From positions 28,426,583-28,490,582 of the forward strand of contig CM025851.1 of assembly GCA_003952965.2 (NCBI GenBank): a DNA stretch of 64,000 bases. Reading direction: 5' to 3'. Positions 44,811 through 57,198 of the stretch are shown here, piece after piece. The number at the start of each line of letters is the position of its first letter. The first letter of the stretch is position 1. The DNA comes from Morella rubra (taxonomy: Eukaryota > Streptophyta > Magnoliopsida > Fagales > Myricaceae). The position numbers were made by a program, and so were the translations under genes. The notes under the pieces were generated by a model, which saw only the letters and a list, made by a program, of their open reading frames with translations, did no database searches and was not told the origin of the DNA.

Positions 44811-46600
44811 ATGGGATGGTATGGAACAAGCACTTGTGGAGGTAGAAAGGGATGCGGTTTTGATTGGTTTAAAGAAAGAGTAAAAAAGTCAATCGATGGT
44901 GAATCAACAAAGATGCTGAGCAAGGCTGAATCAAGCAAAATGGTGTTGTTAAGGGATGCGTATTATGACCAACAATCATCAAAAAATGACAATAGCGAGA
45001 CACAACCCCCTGTTGAGTTGACGAATCAAACAAAAGCTAACTCATTGTTTGCGTTAACAAATAAAAAAAACAAATAGATTATGAATATATTTATAATCTC
45101 TAAAATAACAACATTATCGTTGTTGTTTCTTGTCATTTTTTCACATTAGAAATTGTGTGAGAGAAATACGCTAATAGGAGCAAGATGATGACAAATCATA
45201 CAGCTAGAAGGAAATCGCTACTACGCATACGATATGAGAAGGTGATATTGTTTGCGAAAATATAATTGTGTGAGGGTGTTTATTGATGTTGATTTTTTAT
45301 TTATTGATTGTTTATGTAATGTTCAAATTGAAAGTACAGATGAACGAGGATAAAAGTCTAATTGATTTCTGTAAGCGTACCCGTACTCATGTTGATGGAT
45401 CATGGGTCAAACAAATCGAAAAATTATGTAGATTTGTTGTTCAACACTATCTCATTTGAAAATTGAAGGCGGGCTTAGATAGAGATATGGATTTTTTAAA
45501 TGGAATAAAAGCACTGTGTGAGAGGTTACTGCTAACTTGAGGTTTAAAGGATGTGACAAATGTCATGCGTAGTGAATCGCTAGGCTACAAGATAACTTTA
45601 TTGTTTAAAATGGAATTGTGTAGATGCCAATTACGAAGTGATGTAAAGACAAAGAGTGACGAGATGAACCAAGAGGATTTTTTCACATTAATAAATAGAA
45701 ATTGTGTGAGAGAAATACTGCTAATAGGAGCAAGATGATGACAAATCATACAGCTAGAAGGAAATCGCTACTACGCATACGATATGAGAAGGTGATATTG
45801 TTTGCGAAAATATAATTGTGTGAGGGTGTTTATTGATGTTGATTTTTTATTTATTGATTGTTTATGTAATGTTCAAATTGAAAGTACAGATGAACGAGGA
45901 TAAAAGTCTAATTGATTTCTGTAAGCGTACCCGTACTCATGTTGATGGATCATGGGTCAAGCCTATTGTGGAGCAAAATTATGTGAGTTTGTTGTACGGA
46001 CTATTATTCACAAATTGGTTTGACGGATTTTTGAAAAATAGACAAACAACAGGTTGATAAGATTGATTTTGTTAAATATGTAGGCAAGAATGCATGAGCT
46101 ACAATTTGAAAGATATTCAACTTTAGAGGATGAGGATGTGACAAATGAGGCGTTCCATGAAGTGCTAGGAAAAACACCTGATAACTTTAGAGGTTTAGGG
46201 AAATGTGTAGTTGCACCAAAGCTACGTAGTGAAGATAAAGACCGAGTGACGTAACTTACCCAAGAACTAGAGGTCCAATAGAAGAAACATGGACACTTTT
46301 AGAGAGGAGCAGGAGAAATGCCAGCTTAAACAACAAGATGACATGACGCAATTTATGCTCATGTGCAAGGAGTACAAGGAAAGGTGCGAGATGAGGGATT
46401 CACATGTCCAGATGTTGTTATCTCATCTCAGCAGTCAAGATGATGGTGAAAGAAAAATTTGAGAAACAAGTAACAAAGGAATGGAAGAACTGGAGTAGTG
46501 CGAACAGCTTGCAACATTACCCAATTTTTGGTTATTGGTTGAATTTGGATTTCCATGTTTATTTGATTTGGAACAAATCGCATTTGGATTGTTTAATTTA
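44811..46600 (+). pseudogene. TNPA-like (Ptta/En/Spm type) gene remnant
   Basis: Exon 45890-45982 (MNEDKSLIDFCKRTRTHVDG, then SWVKPIVEQNY) ends at a GTGAGT donor. It joins in phase to an exon from 46084 after TGTAG: ARMHELQFERYSTLEDED, then EVLGKTPDNFRGLG. This is the conserved EVLG...RGLG block of CACTA accessory proteins, also seen at 1413-847. Further coiled-coil-like sequence (CKEYKERCEMRDSHVQ) is out of frame at 46290-46430. The frame at 44811-45077 lies upstream and has no motif I recognise. A duplicated copy of the first exon lies at 45341-45409. Confidence 0.65.
45136..45961 (+). repeat. direct duplication within the TNPA-like remnant
   Basis: 45171-45409 and 45721-45959 appear identical over about 239 bp. 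At the edges the upstream copy is missing short pieces (for example ATAAATA near 45148) that the downstream copy has. 44785-44900 and 45460-45560 also look like degraded counterparts. Confidence 0.8.
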
Positions 46601-47420
46601 GTCTAAGTGATGTTTAAATGCATGGGTGGTTTGAGAACCTTTTTACTGCAGTCGTAGAACGCTTTTTTTTCTATCCAATTAGATGTTTTATTAAATAAAA
46701 CTCCTTACCGACCATTTTGTGATTTAGTCTACTTTGTTGTAATGGCGACCAAGCAACAAAGAAGCCGGAAAAAAAATAATCCTTTTTTTGGAAAAAAAAT
46801 AAATCATCCTATTTGGGACCCTTTTAGGTAATAGGTCCATCAGGCGTTAACACACTAACGGAATGCACGTTGTAGGTCCCTTTGTTATCATAAAATTAGT
46901 GTCACTTTCTACAAACAATGGGGACCCTTCTTCGGTCATCCCTAGTCCTGGTCAGCGAAGTGGCAAGACTACTAACGGAATGAGAGGCACGGACATGAGC
47001 CGTAATCAGCGTCTACAAAGGTAACCTTAAAGCATTAACTTTCAGGGTCGACTGGCTCATGTAGCGGTCATTTCCGTCGATCGTGATCTGGCTCGTCCGA
47101 TCCGGCTAGTGTGCAGATGACTGATGGTACTAACGAAGGGACAGGTAGTTTAAAAAATGAACTACAGGGACCCAGTGGCAATTAACCAATTAACCGGCAG
47201 GCATTACAATATCAATTATGTTATTTAGTCTAAGTGATGTTTAAATGCATGGGTGGTTTGAGAACCTTTTTACTGCAGTCGTAGAACGCTTTTTTTTCTA
47301 TCCAATTAGATGTTTTATTAAATAAAACTCCTTACCGACCATTTTGTGATTTAGTCTACTTTGTTGTAATGGCGACCAAGCAACAAAGAAGCCGGAAAAA
47401 AAATAATCCTTTTTTTGGAA
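46598..47420 (+). repeat. direct duplication, about 195 bp nearly identical copies
   Basis: 46598-46793 and 47224-47419 match almost base for base (GTCTAAGTGATGTTTAAATG to AAGCCGGAAAAAAAATAAT). The downstream copy leads into an intact MITE (47426-47779). The upstream copy leads into a scrambled version of it (46800-47220). Confidence 0.85.
46800..47220. repeat. scrambled copy of the 47426-47779 MITE
   Basis: Blocks of the MITE (CCATCAGGCGTTAACACACT, AAAGCATTAACTTTCAG, GTCGACTGGCTCATGTAGCG) occur but are broken by gaps and misplaced fragments. This could be real decay or an assembly fault around a hairpin-forming element. Confidence 0.6.
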
Positions 47421-47425
47421 AATAG

Positions 47426-47779
47426 GGTTAATTGCATTGTAGGTCCCTGTAGTATCATCTTTTATAAAATTAGTCCCTGTGGTATCACTTTCTACAAACA
47501 GGTCCGTGGTCACCCTTTTAGGTAAAAGTTAGTCCCTCCGTCCATCAGGCGTTAACACACTAACGGAATGAGAGGCACGACGAGCCGGTCAATCGCTACA
47601 AAGGTAACTTAAAGCATTAACTTTCAGCGGTCGACTGGCTCATGTAGCGGTCGACCGGTAATTCCGTTAGTGTGTTAACGCCTGATGGACAGATGGACTA
47701 AATTTTTACCTAGAAGGGTGATCACAAGGACCAGTTTGTAAAAAATGATACTACAGGGACCTACAGTGCAATTAACCCA
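47426..47779. mobile_element. MITE with long terminal inverted repeats (Mutator-like)
   Basis: It starts GGGTTAATTGCATTGTAGGT and ends CCTACAGTGCAATTAACCC, inverted. Further inside, CGTTAACACACTAACGGAAT faces ATTCCGTTAGTGTGTTAACG, so nearly the whole element folds on itself. The length and inverted ends suit a Mutator-type MITE. A 9-bp target duplication is not evident. Confidence 0.7.
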
Positions 47780-48488
47780 ATAATTAATGGCAGGTAATAC
47801 AATTTATCCAGCCATTTCATTGTGGACATCAATGCATCTATAGCTAAGAAAAACCGTAGCCGAATATGTTTTCAGTAATAGCCGATATTATTCCTATGCG
47901 TCCAGTAAGAATTGACAAAATATTTAAAACAATCGAAGAAGCTGTTGTCGTCGGAAAAAATATTGTAACAACTAATAAAATATACGGACGATAAAGACTT
48001 ATTTCTGAAGATTTTTAAAGCCGATGATATAAATGCTAATGCGGGCATTCGTGATTTCACAAGAAAAGTATGTTATTGATAATTTGTGAGTGACCACTAA
48101 TGAAAACTTGCAACAGAAAGATGGAAAAAGAAAATAAACAACAAATGGTCACAATGGAACAATTGCAGACCGTATGAATATTGGCGAAAAAATTACATAC
48201 TAACCACGGAAAATTTGGACGGAACAAGTAAAACATTTCTGACCAAACGGTAACTGAGATGGACTGGTTTTCTCGGCCAATTAACGAACACAAGTCTCTA
48301 TCGGCAAAAACAAAATATTTCCGACCAACGCATTGTAGTACTGCAATTGCAGAAGTTGTGTCCAGCTTTTTTTTGGCCAGATACCGACCATGATATTAAG
48401 TCGTAATTATAAATAATGCGGCTGATCTGATGTTGATGATTTATTACAGCTAAAAAAAAGCCCGGAAAAAGCCGTTTCTGTTGTAGTG
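47780..48488. other. right non-coding part of the second CACTA element
   Basis: Words such as GGTCGGAAATA and GGTCAGAAATG (minus strand) recur, as in other CACTA ends. The terminus is TGTAGTG at 48482-48488. Confidence 0.5.
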
Positions 48489-49948
48489 TCAGAAATCTCA
48501 CACACGAATTAGCTACATAACTTTTGAACTCATTTTATAGTACTCTCCCCCATCGCTCTTTTTTCTTGGGGTAAGTGATATAATAGGACAAGAAAAAAGT
48601 GTTTCCCTTTTTTTTTTTCTTTTTTTTTTCATCGATATACTTAATTTGCAGTAGTCTTCCCCAGGCCGTCGATGATCTATATGCCACATGCTCCCATATA
48701 CTTTGTTTTCTTTTCCTTCAAGAAGTCATAGGGCAGTTTATAAAATTCTCCAAAATTTTAAATTTATTTGAAACCAATTATTCCCTTCCCTCTAATCAAC
48801 TTCTAAAGCTCAAATGCCCATCACTTTTCCCAGATCATATCTCGAATGATACGTACTAATTAGACCTAAGTTTCAGACAGAAATATTTCTGACCTAAAAG
48901 TAACAAATGTACATTACAAGTGAGTTTTATTGTAGAAAGTATAGTATATTCAATTCAGGCATGTACAAACACACATCAGCATGTATATAAAAGAAGAGTT
49001 TCAAAAGGTCCACTTAATGAATCCATGGATGGTGCAAGCTAGCTTTTAGAAAGGAACGAAGGCACGCCTCCCTCTCGCACGAAGGCTAGGGGATCAAAAA
49101 AGAATGAGAAAAGAAAAAGAGCTTTCTGCATATCCAAATGAGCCCAATGGTGGTGTTTGTTAGCGTTAAAGAAGTGGGAAAGCTAGCTGGCTTCATCTGA
49201 TGTGGATTGCAAATCTAACGGAAGCATAAAAACAGATCACTTCCTCTACGTACGTGCCCTTATGGAAGATTTCCACTTGTATAGTTCTTGTGCTTGCCAA
49301 CGGGAACCACTCTGGGTGGGGGCCGGGTCACAACGCGACACGTGGCATTGGACACAGACCATGAGAGCGGAGGGAACTGCTTTCTCCTGTCCAAGAAACC
49401 AGTTACTACGAAAAGAGAGCACAAAGCGGAGAAAAAAAAGGAGGAAATGGCCGGGAAACGAAGCGAAAAGAATATTAATTAATAAGCCCTCAAGAGTGAC
49501 TGACTAGCTAGCTTTATATATCTACTCATGATCAGGACCACCGTACGAGTCTTCAAATATCTCGTGTTCTTCGAAAAGGAGGAAAAGGGGTTTAGGGTCC
49601 CCACCAGCTAGTTACCCGTCCGTACCATTTACAAAAGTTGCAAACGACTTTGAACGTGAAGGACGCTTCACGCTTGTTCATATATAGAGCATTGGACTGA
49701 GTGTTCTGTGCTGACGTCCAATTTCTAAATGGCCGCCTCTTCTTTTGTTTTTGTTTTTCTTTTTCTTTTCGGGTCGAATTTCAGGTTGAAAGGTTTTCCT
49801 AAAATGCCATGCCATGTTTATTTTTGGCCCTGCATGTTTACTCGATCTGCTTTATATGTTCGGGGATGAGGAGAGCCAGGTGATGATGCTATAGATTTCA
49901 AGAAGATATTGCCCGAACTAACAGATTTAACCGAAAAGGGCGAAAAGG
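48489..49948. other. intergenic, no supported gene
   Basis: T tracts near 48609-48630, otherwise mixed sequence. The frame at 49202-49507 is rich in basic residues and has no motif. Confidence 0.5.
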
Positions 49949-51839
49949 TGTAACGCTCTGACCCAAAAGTTCAAACAGATAGAGTTCCGTCTGAAAAAAT
50001 AGGACTTTCCACCATGTTAACAAGCAAATTTCCAACCATGAAACACACAAAAGAAACTTCTATTCCATCTCTTAAATATAATAATTCAAACTCAGAATCC
50101 AACCAAAACATAAGAAGAAATATAATACCCAAGAGTTTAATCAGAGCACTACTCCAAAATCTTCAAATCCACAATTAACAATGATCCAAATAAATAGTTT
50201 TCTCAAATGAAATAAAATTACTAAAGTCTCCAAATTAACGCAATTATTACTAAAGTCTCCAGAGGACTCTTTATTCGATAACTCTGTAACTTGCAATCTT
50301 CTTAAAAACTACCACTCGAGATCTCCTACTACTCGCTGCCACCAACTGCTAAATCTGAAAGATAGGAAGTAAGTGGTGAGCTACAACTAGCTCAGTAAGT
50401 AGCAATCAATGAGGTAGGGAAAATGACAGTTTTATAAACATAATCAAGATTAAGAAAAATGTAGTGAGCAATACCAAATTGAAACGTAATTTATAACAAA
50501 ATATCTCAGGCCAAGCAATATAGTGAAATTATCAATAGTCACACAGACCCCAATGGTCACACAGACCTCAACAATCACAAGCACGAGGATAGTTTGATAG
50601 TATGCTCACAACACAAATTTCACAGTGATAGGCCAACCATTTCAAATGAGTTCATGAAATCTCATTTTTACCAAAATTTGTTCAATTCCCCTAAGGCATC
50701 AAAAATTATTTAAAATACAGTGCACGTTTAAAATCCAACATTTCCAAAATCCAAGAATTCACAATAACTCATCCAAACCAGTTTTGATTTGTAAAAGAAA
50801 TATTTAAAATTGTGCACGTATTTTCACAAAATAAGAATTTCATAAAAATCTCATTGAAAGACCACTTACCTCAAACGCTTAACCCGAAACCTAAAGTTCT
50901 TCAAAAGATTGCTGAATAATCAATCAGAACCTAAATAAATTTAAATATCATTCATCAATACAACATGGAGTTCGAATCATTCTATACAACTCTAAAATAA
51001 TTAAACTACTACGTTAGCTAAAGCATCTCCTCAGGAACGCTCTTAGCACTAGAAACCATCACGTAATCCATATTAAAAAATCTGGACAGCCCTTAAAACC
51101 CATCTTTGCACTTAATCCACACATCTCCATTATAAACTAAATGGTAAAATTCCAGCAACACTCATCTCCATCAAACACGAAATCTCAAACAGAAAACTTT
51201 TATCCCAAACCAAAATCTACACTATCTAAACACAATTATCCGAAATCTCCTAAAAATCCCACCTATTATCAACAACAACCTAAAACAAATCTGAAAATTT
51301 CGAAATTCCAAATCCAAACTTCATCATAGATAGAGACTTGAAGAAGAGAAAATACTCACCAAATGCGTCGACAAGATTGAAAGAGAATCGCTTAATATCA
51401 AGGGATTGGCCCCTCAATGTTATCTACAAAACGAAAGAACCCAAATCAAACTAAAGGAGTTCGAGCCAACCCAAAGTTAGATCATTCCTACCTCCAAAAA
51501 TCACCCAACCCCTGCAAATCGCGTCTCCAAAGGTGAGAGAAAGAAAGTTTCTTGAGAGAGAGAGGAGAGAGAGAGAGCTTCTAACTGAGAGAAAACTCTA
51601 ATTTTGGGCGAAATTTTCGAAATCCAAAGATCCATAGTTTAAAAATCTCTAAATAGGTTTGAAAAGGGCGAAAATTCGTTCAAAATTTGAAGAGAAATCA
51701 AATTTTGAAGAAGAGAGGAGTTCGGCAAACAAAAAGCTGCTGAAAATGGGTTTCGTGCGTGAAGGAGAAGTAGACCTGCGCCACTTGCTCAGAACGCACA
51801 GTTTGCTTCTTCTTTTTTTTTTTTTTCAGGGGTATTACA
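49949..51839. mobile_element. long solo-LTR-like element, related to 14002-15073
   Basis: It begins TGTAACGCTCTGACCC and ends CAGGGGTATTACA. AAAG lies on both sides (AAAGG on the left, AAAGT on the right). Conserved blocks shared with 14002-15073 include GTGAGCTACAACTAGCTCAG, AATTTGTTCAATTCCCC and GACCACTTACCTCAAACGCT. About 1.9 kb with no protein domains suits an LTR or a non-autonomous derivative of a Ty3/gypsy chromovirus. GA-rich sequence near 51544-51590 resembles a leader. Confidence 0.65.
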
Positions 51840-52065
51840 AAAGTGCATGTACTTATATACTTTTAAAACCGACTATTTACCATCAGTACCTACCTTTTAA
51901 AGCAATAATGCCTCCAACTCCAAAAACCAGGGGTACCAGAAATGGGACAAGGACTTTTCCTAGTCTCAACAAGCAAACTCTGTGCCGTACGTACGTACTG
52001 ATGTCTTATGGCATGGAAACTAAAAGGCAACGACAGATGGGGCAATACGCGCGCCAAGCGGATGT
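51840..52065. other. short spacer
   Basis: Nothing recognisable beyond CGTACGTACGTAC near 51988. Confidence 0.4.
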
Positions 52066-52858
52066 CGTAACCTAGTAAAAGATATCCAAGACGGAGTTTT
52101 GTCTCCGCATCTAACTTCTCTTTTGGTAGAAACGTTTTTACGTACGGCATTGTGTTTTCCCTCATTAATACAAACGAGGTATGATTTGAGACCTAACCTA
52201 CGTTACACCAATATCTTTCCAAAGGGACACATTAACTTATATGTACAGTTGTGATTTCTAAGAGGCCCCAAAGATTGCTCCTTTCGGGTATTTTCTTATT
52301 CCCCAACCGTCGGGCACTAATACACTGAAATATGCCTCTATTTGGAAAGCCACTTAAGTATACTTTCAAAACAAGGACTTTTTATAGTACTTCAAAACTG
52401 TGCCACAATACACAATGTGGGGAAGCTGGCCGATGTAAAATTGTCGTGAAGTAACCTAGTAAAAGATATCCAAGACGGAGTTTTGTCTCCGCATCTAACT
52501 TCTCTTTTGGTAGAAACGTTTTTACGTACGGCATTGTGTTTTCCCTCATTAATACAAACGAGGTATGATTTGAGACCTAAAAAAAAAAGGAAGAAGCTTA
52601 TTGAGAACTGGCCGTACGTTACCCTCCTACCAATATCTTTCCAAAGGACTATGACACATTGCTTTTTGAACTTATAAAACACACGATGTATTAAATAAAA
52701 CAGTTGTGATTTCTAAGAGGCTGATGAAACCCAAAGATTGCAAACCAACAACTCCTTTCGGGTAGGAGAGACCACAAGAAACGCCAAAACTTTTCTTATT
52801 CCCCAACCGTCGGGCAATTGAGTTTCTAATACACTGAAATATGCCTCTATTTGGAAAC
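52066..52858. repeat. direct duplication with a deletion-ridden upstream copy
   Basis: 52066-52348 repeats 52450-52858. The first 130 bp are identical (GTAACCTAGTAAAAGATATC to GATTTGAGACCTAA). After that the upstream copy matches in exact blocks separated by clean losses of 5-40 bases, with very few substitutions. Confidence 0.85.
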
Positions 52859-55800
52859 ACAAATAGATAACAATTGAAATAATAAAACGCACTGCACTAA
52901 ATAAAACCCACAATCAAACACATAAGCAAACACATGGCAGCAAGCAAAGAAACCGAACTACTCCAAAAAGCGTGGATTTGGCATGTGTCCCCGCTTTGAC
53001 CTCCTAGGTGCATCACAGGCCGGTACCTAGATTTTTTGTTTTTCTTGGTTTTCCATATCCTACAATATTGATCCTTTGTGCATAGGTTAAATCCAAAGTT
53101 TTAACCTACTCGGATAGTTCAAATGGTATTGGGGGCTTATGAGAGTAGGGTTCAAACCATCAGGCATACACAAATAACTCAGGATTTAAATAGAAGGTTG
53201 ACCAGTCTCTTTAAAATTGTCGTGATGTTGAACTCAACTCGTATAGATATTTAATCAAATCTATTCGAGCTAGTATATTTGAATGAGTGCCGAGTTTTCT
53301 TCATTATTAAAAAATAAATAAATTCCAAAGCTTTACCTACCTAAATAGGACAGAGCTGGAAATTAAGATAAAGAAAAAAGAAAATTACTGCGTCGGCCAA
53401 ACTAGTTATAATATTTGTGGCTTTGGCACCGATGGAAGAGTCTAGCGCACAAGGCGGCCTGCCTATCTGCATGCTAGCCGGAACCAAAAGTGGAACTTAA
53501 AGGTTCTTATAAGTACATTTTCTATTATGTTCTATTAATGGTTAAGATATTGTCTTATTTCGGACACATCACCACCCCCCCAAAAAAAAAAAAACACCGC
53601 GGAAGGTTTACCTGTTATTTTCAATGCAAAATTAAATTTGGAAAAAAAAAAGAAGAAGAAGAAGAAAGCCCAATCTTGAAAAAAATGGCAGATAAATTAA
53701 GCGAAGCCTCGAGGATATATGGAAGCCAAACCATTTCTTCTGTACATGTCTGCAGATAATTAATCTAGTCATTAAGCACTTCGTAGATTTCGCCGGAGCA
53801 AGTGCAAGACTGTGCGCCGCATGAAGGAGGTAAACCAACTATACTTTGTTGGATTTTTTGAGCAGATCTATGATCAATGTGGAAAGTACAAAGAGGGGAG
53901 TAACCATTATACGTACTACTGGCCGGCATAAATGTTCTTTTGGCAAAATCTCGTTCTGGAAGTTTACTGGCCGTATGAAGTTCACACTAGCATGTGACCA
54001 ATGACAATGATTCTAAACTTGACTCATAACGATTGAGTTTTTATAAAATTGGCACCACAAGATCTCTTGGGCGAGCTCTAGATTCTAGAGCCAACCAAGA
54101 GAGACAGAATACTGTGCAGCTTTAAAAGAGTAGTGATATTTAAGCCTAATTAATGTTTAAGTACCCCTTGTGGTCCTTATACATCCATATTGCATAAAAG
54201 ATATACTTTATGGAGATGCTCAACATAAGGTCATGACAATAGTTGAGATGAACATGAATCCGTCATTTTAGCTGTGAGATGAATAATGCTTCTTGTGAGT
54301 CCGTATCTTCAACTTTTTTTTTTTTTTTAAACTGTGCATGGGAACAGCGATTCCAATGATCTATATATATTTTAATCCTTTTTGGAAATGTTTAAAATGG
54401 TCTTTCCATGGAGATCATATATCAAGTGGCAATTAGTTTAAAATATAAAACAGCATGGGCATGTCCTAACAGTGTACAGTCGGCCAGCTGCCTCATCATT
54501 CAGTTTATACTACTCTTTAACATTCACAGTAAACGGCCAGGCCAGCTTCTCTTGGAGCCCAAACTTGAAACGTATAACGTACTAAGTTAATTTTCCAATA
54601 AATGATCGTTTTATTCTCTGTCGTACCTACAGCAAATATATTGGCCGGCTAAGCTTCAAACGGGGCTCAAACTTAAAGCGGGGAGGCATTCACTGTAACT
54701 AGTTTCTAAATTCCAAGGGGCCAATGGTTGACTTAACCTGCTATCATCACAAATTTTAATAAAGTTTCTTGTTGGGGTAGGGTCAACTATTCATTTGGGC
54801 TGCTTAGTACTTCATAATCATTTGAGGAAACCCATCAAAGGCATGCAATCAGTTGGTTACAGAATTGATTATTCTTAGAATAGTGTCCGCTGGGTTGGTC
54901 GAGCAAAAACTATATATATATCCCAAATTCTGCTGAATTGGTCTTCCTCCTTCCCTCTAGGCTCTTCTGTTCTAATTGCCAGGCTCTTATTTTTCCTTTT
55001 TCACCCTAGGCTAAATGAAAAAGGTTAGGAGGTGACAGGTAGTTTGCATCATTTTCACTTCAGCCACAGAAAGTAAAGCTAATCCTCAGTGATCAGATGA
55101 GTAATTAGAAAGTTGAAGTCAACCGAGTTGGAAGATTAAATAAGTTTTTATAAGCATGTATCAAAAGCCGTAGCCTAATAAAAATCTTACGCACCGAAAA
55201 ATTAAGTGAAATAAAGTAATAAAGAAGGTGAAAAGTTAATGCCATCCCCACCCAAATGAACGAGTTAAGGGCCAACCCAGATGCTGTACAACTAGTGTGA
55301 GTTAGCAACCCAAAAAACAAACTATAGGACCACAAATAGACCTTGGAAGGACCACTGGGCATCTCCAAAAGTTCTAAAGACATTATTTCAAGGACGAGGA
55401 TCCTTGCAGGGGCAATTCGGAGAGAGAGAAGTCAACCCTCTCCCTCCGAATTGCCCCTGCAATTCGGTCACCCAAATTGTTATTTCTATATCTGTAATCC
55501 ACTTCATGGTTAAAAAGCAGAAGCCCCGACGATCCTTTCCACATATAAACTGCAGGCGGCTATAGAATTCGCACTGTTAGGCCACTATTCCAAAAAATAT
55601 GGAAATTAATGAGCCCCCAAAAGGGACCACTGGAGAGAGAGTGTAAGAGGAAGTAAAAATTTTAAAGATTTAAAGAAAACCCAGTGTGCCTGTGCGCATG
55701 TCTGAGACGGAGACAGAGGGGAAGTGTGTGTGTATTTTATATATATGGCACATGATACAAAGGAACTTGCATGAAATCTAAAGCTTATTGGACAAGCGTG

Positions 55801-56071
55801 TTGTTCCATTACACTTGTAAGCATTTATCGGTCGTCTCCCTCTCTCTCTCTTTTTGCGTCGCTTGAAATTGTACAGACATGGCTCCTACCAAATGGGGTT
55901 TCTGTGCTTGAGAGAGCGATTAAAAGCTGCTGCTTTCTACTGAGAGAGGTAGAGGGAGCGCTCTCTTTCTTTGTTTCCTACTCTTATCAGTTTTCTCTGA
56001 ACCGTACCGTTGATGGGTCTTGCAAGAATGTCCGGCTTATGACTTTGTACCTCCACTTTCTCTATCACTTG
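52859..56071. other. intergenic, no supported gene; one strong hairpin
   Basis: AT-rich with A tracts (53582-53595, 53641-53650) and a T tract (54316-54329). Short open frames lack motifs. A near-perfect hairpin lies at 55406-55460. The stretch just left of 56072 is CT- and GA-rich. Confidence 0.5.
55406..55460. repeat. compact hairpin, 23-bp arms
   Basis: Arms 55406-55428 (GCAGGGGCAATTCGGAGAGA, then GAG) and 55438-55460 pair at 22 of 23 positions around a 9-base loop. The downstream edge repeats AATTCGG. It is short for a plant microRNA precursor, so a small foldback repeat is the safer reading. Confidence 0.7.
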
Positions 56072-56849
56072 CACTACAAGAATTTTGCTCTAAAGCGGCC
56101 AGCGTCAATTGTCGGTAAAAGGAGAAAAATCGTCGCAACAACAAACTAACGACTAAATAACAAATGTCGAAGCACCGTCGCAGATACCGCGTCACTATAC
56201 ATATCCAGCGACATTTTTTCTCTCGTCGCCGTTCATTCTAGAATTAGCGACTTCATTTGACGTCGCCAGAAAACAATCTAACATGTCGCCCTTACCCTCT
56301 TTCCCTGATGCCATTTTCGTCGCTATTCATTCCGAAATTAGCTACGGTGCCATTTTTGTCGCAAGTGATCCTCTTCTGATATCCATTTTTAGCTCCCGAT
56401 TGTTAATTCGGTTGATTTTTTTTTTCTCATATCAAATGACCCTGTTCTGATACCAAAAATTTTCATAGAAAGATGGATCTCGAAAAAAAAATCTCAAGCA
56501 ACACAGTTAACCATATTGAATCCACAATTTTATTGATATGAACAAAAATGTCGTATACATAAATGGGATGAACAAGCAATAAAAATACAACTAACAAGCC
56601 AAAATTTATCCTCCAACCACCAAATCACAGCAACAACCCAACAGTAGTGCGCTAGTCTCGCTTCATTCCTTCCAACGAGCACCAAAAACCCACAAACGAG
56701 CACAGATTACCTGGAGGGTAGATCTAGGCTTCTTACGATTTGGATGAGTCACTGAAATGGAGAGATCAGGTGGTAGATCGGAGGGTCGAGGTCACGGTAG
56801 TGAGGCAAGTCGCGCACGGCTCCCGCCACTTGCGCGTGGGGGCGCTGGA

Positions 56850-57090
56850 ATTTCGCGCGGGTCCTGAGCGCAAGGCCGCGCGCAAACCATGCACGCGAAG
56901 TTGCGCGCAAGCCGCACACGCGGGGTCGCGCGCAAGCAGCGCGCGTGAGGTCGCGCGCAAGCAGCGCGCGTGAGGTCGCGCGCAAGCTCGCGCACGCAGG
57001 GGTTGCGCGCAAGCCCCACGCGCGTCCCCCGAGCGCGCCAGCTTGTGCGCGACCCCGCATGCGAGCGACCTCACGTGTGCGTCTTGCGCG
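56850..57090. repeat. CpG-rich minisatellite inside the CACTA element
   Basis: Degenerate units of about 25 bp around GTCGCGCGCAAGCAGCGCGC are repeated about eight times. Two adjacent copies near 56930-56985 are identical. The GC and CpG content is far above the rest of the window. Confidence 0.8.
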
Positions 57091-57198
57091 CGGCGTAATT
57101 CCAAGCTCTATTTTGCTCCCACAAAGCTCCCGCACGAGCTGATTCAGATCACTCACCTCAACAAAATGGGTCTCCGTGCCCACAAACAAGACGACAGA

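Larger units (their letters stand above)
38077..48488 (+). mobile_element. second, older CACTA-like element, heavily decayed and with nested insertions
   Basis: The left tip CACTAGAATAGAAATGGCTT (38077) matches the complement of the right tip CACTACAACAGAAACGGCTT (ending 48488) at 16 of 20 bases. Inside, in the same orientation, are a TNP2-like pseudogene (39086-40175) and TNPA-like exons (45890-46255), the order expected of a CACTA element. A copia gag remnant and a MITE lie between or after them. The flanks TAA and TCA match only 2/3. The decayed genes and weak TSD fit an old insertion. That the two tips belong to one element is inference from tip similarity and gene order. Confidence 0.55.
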
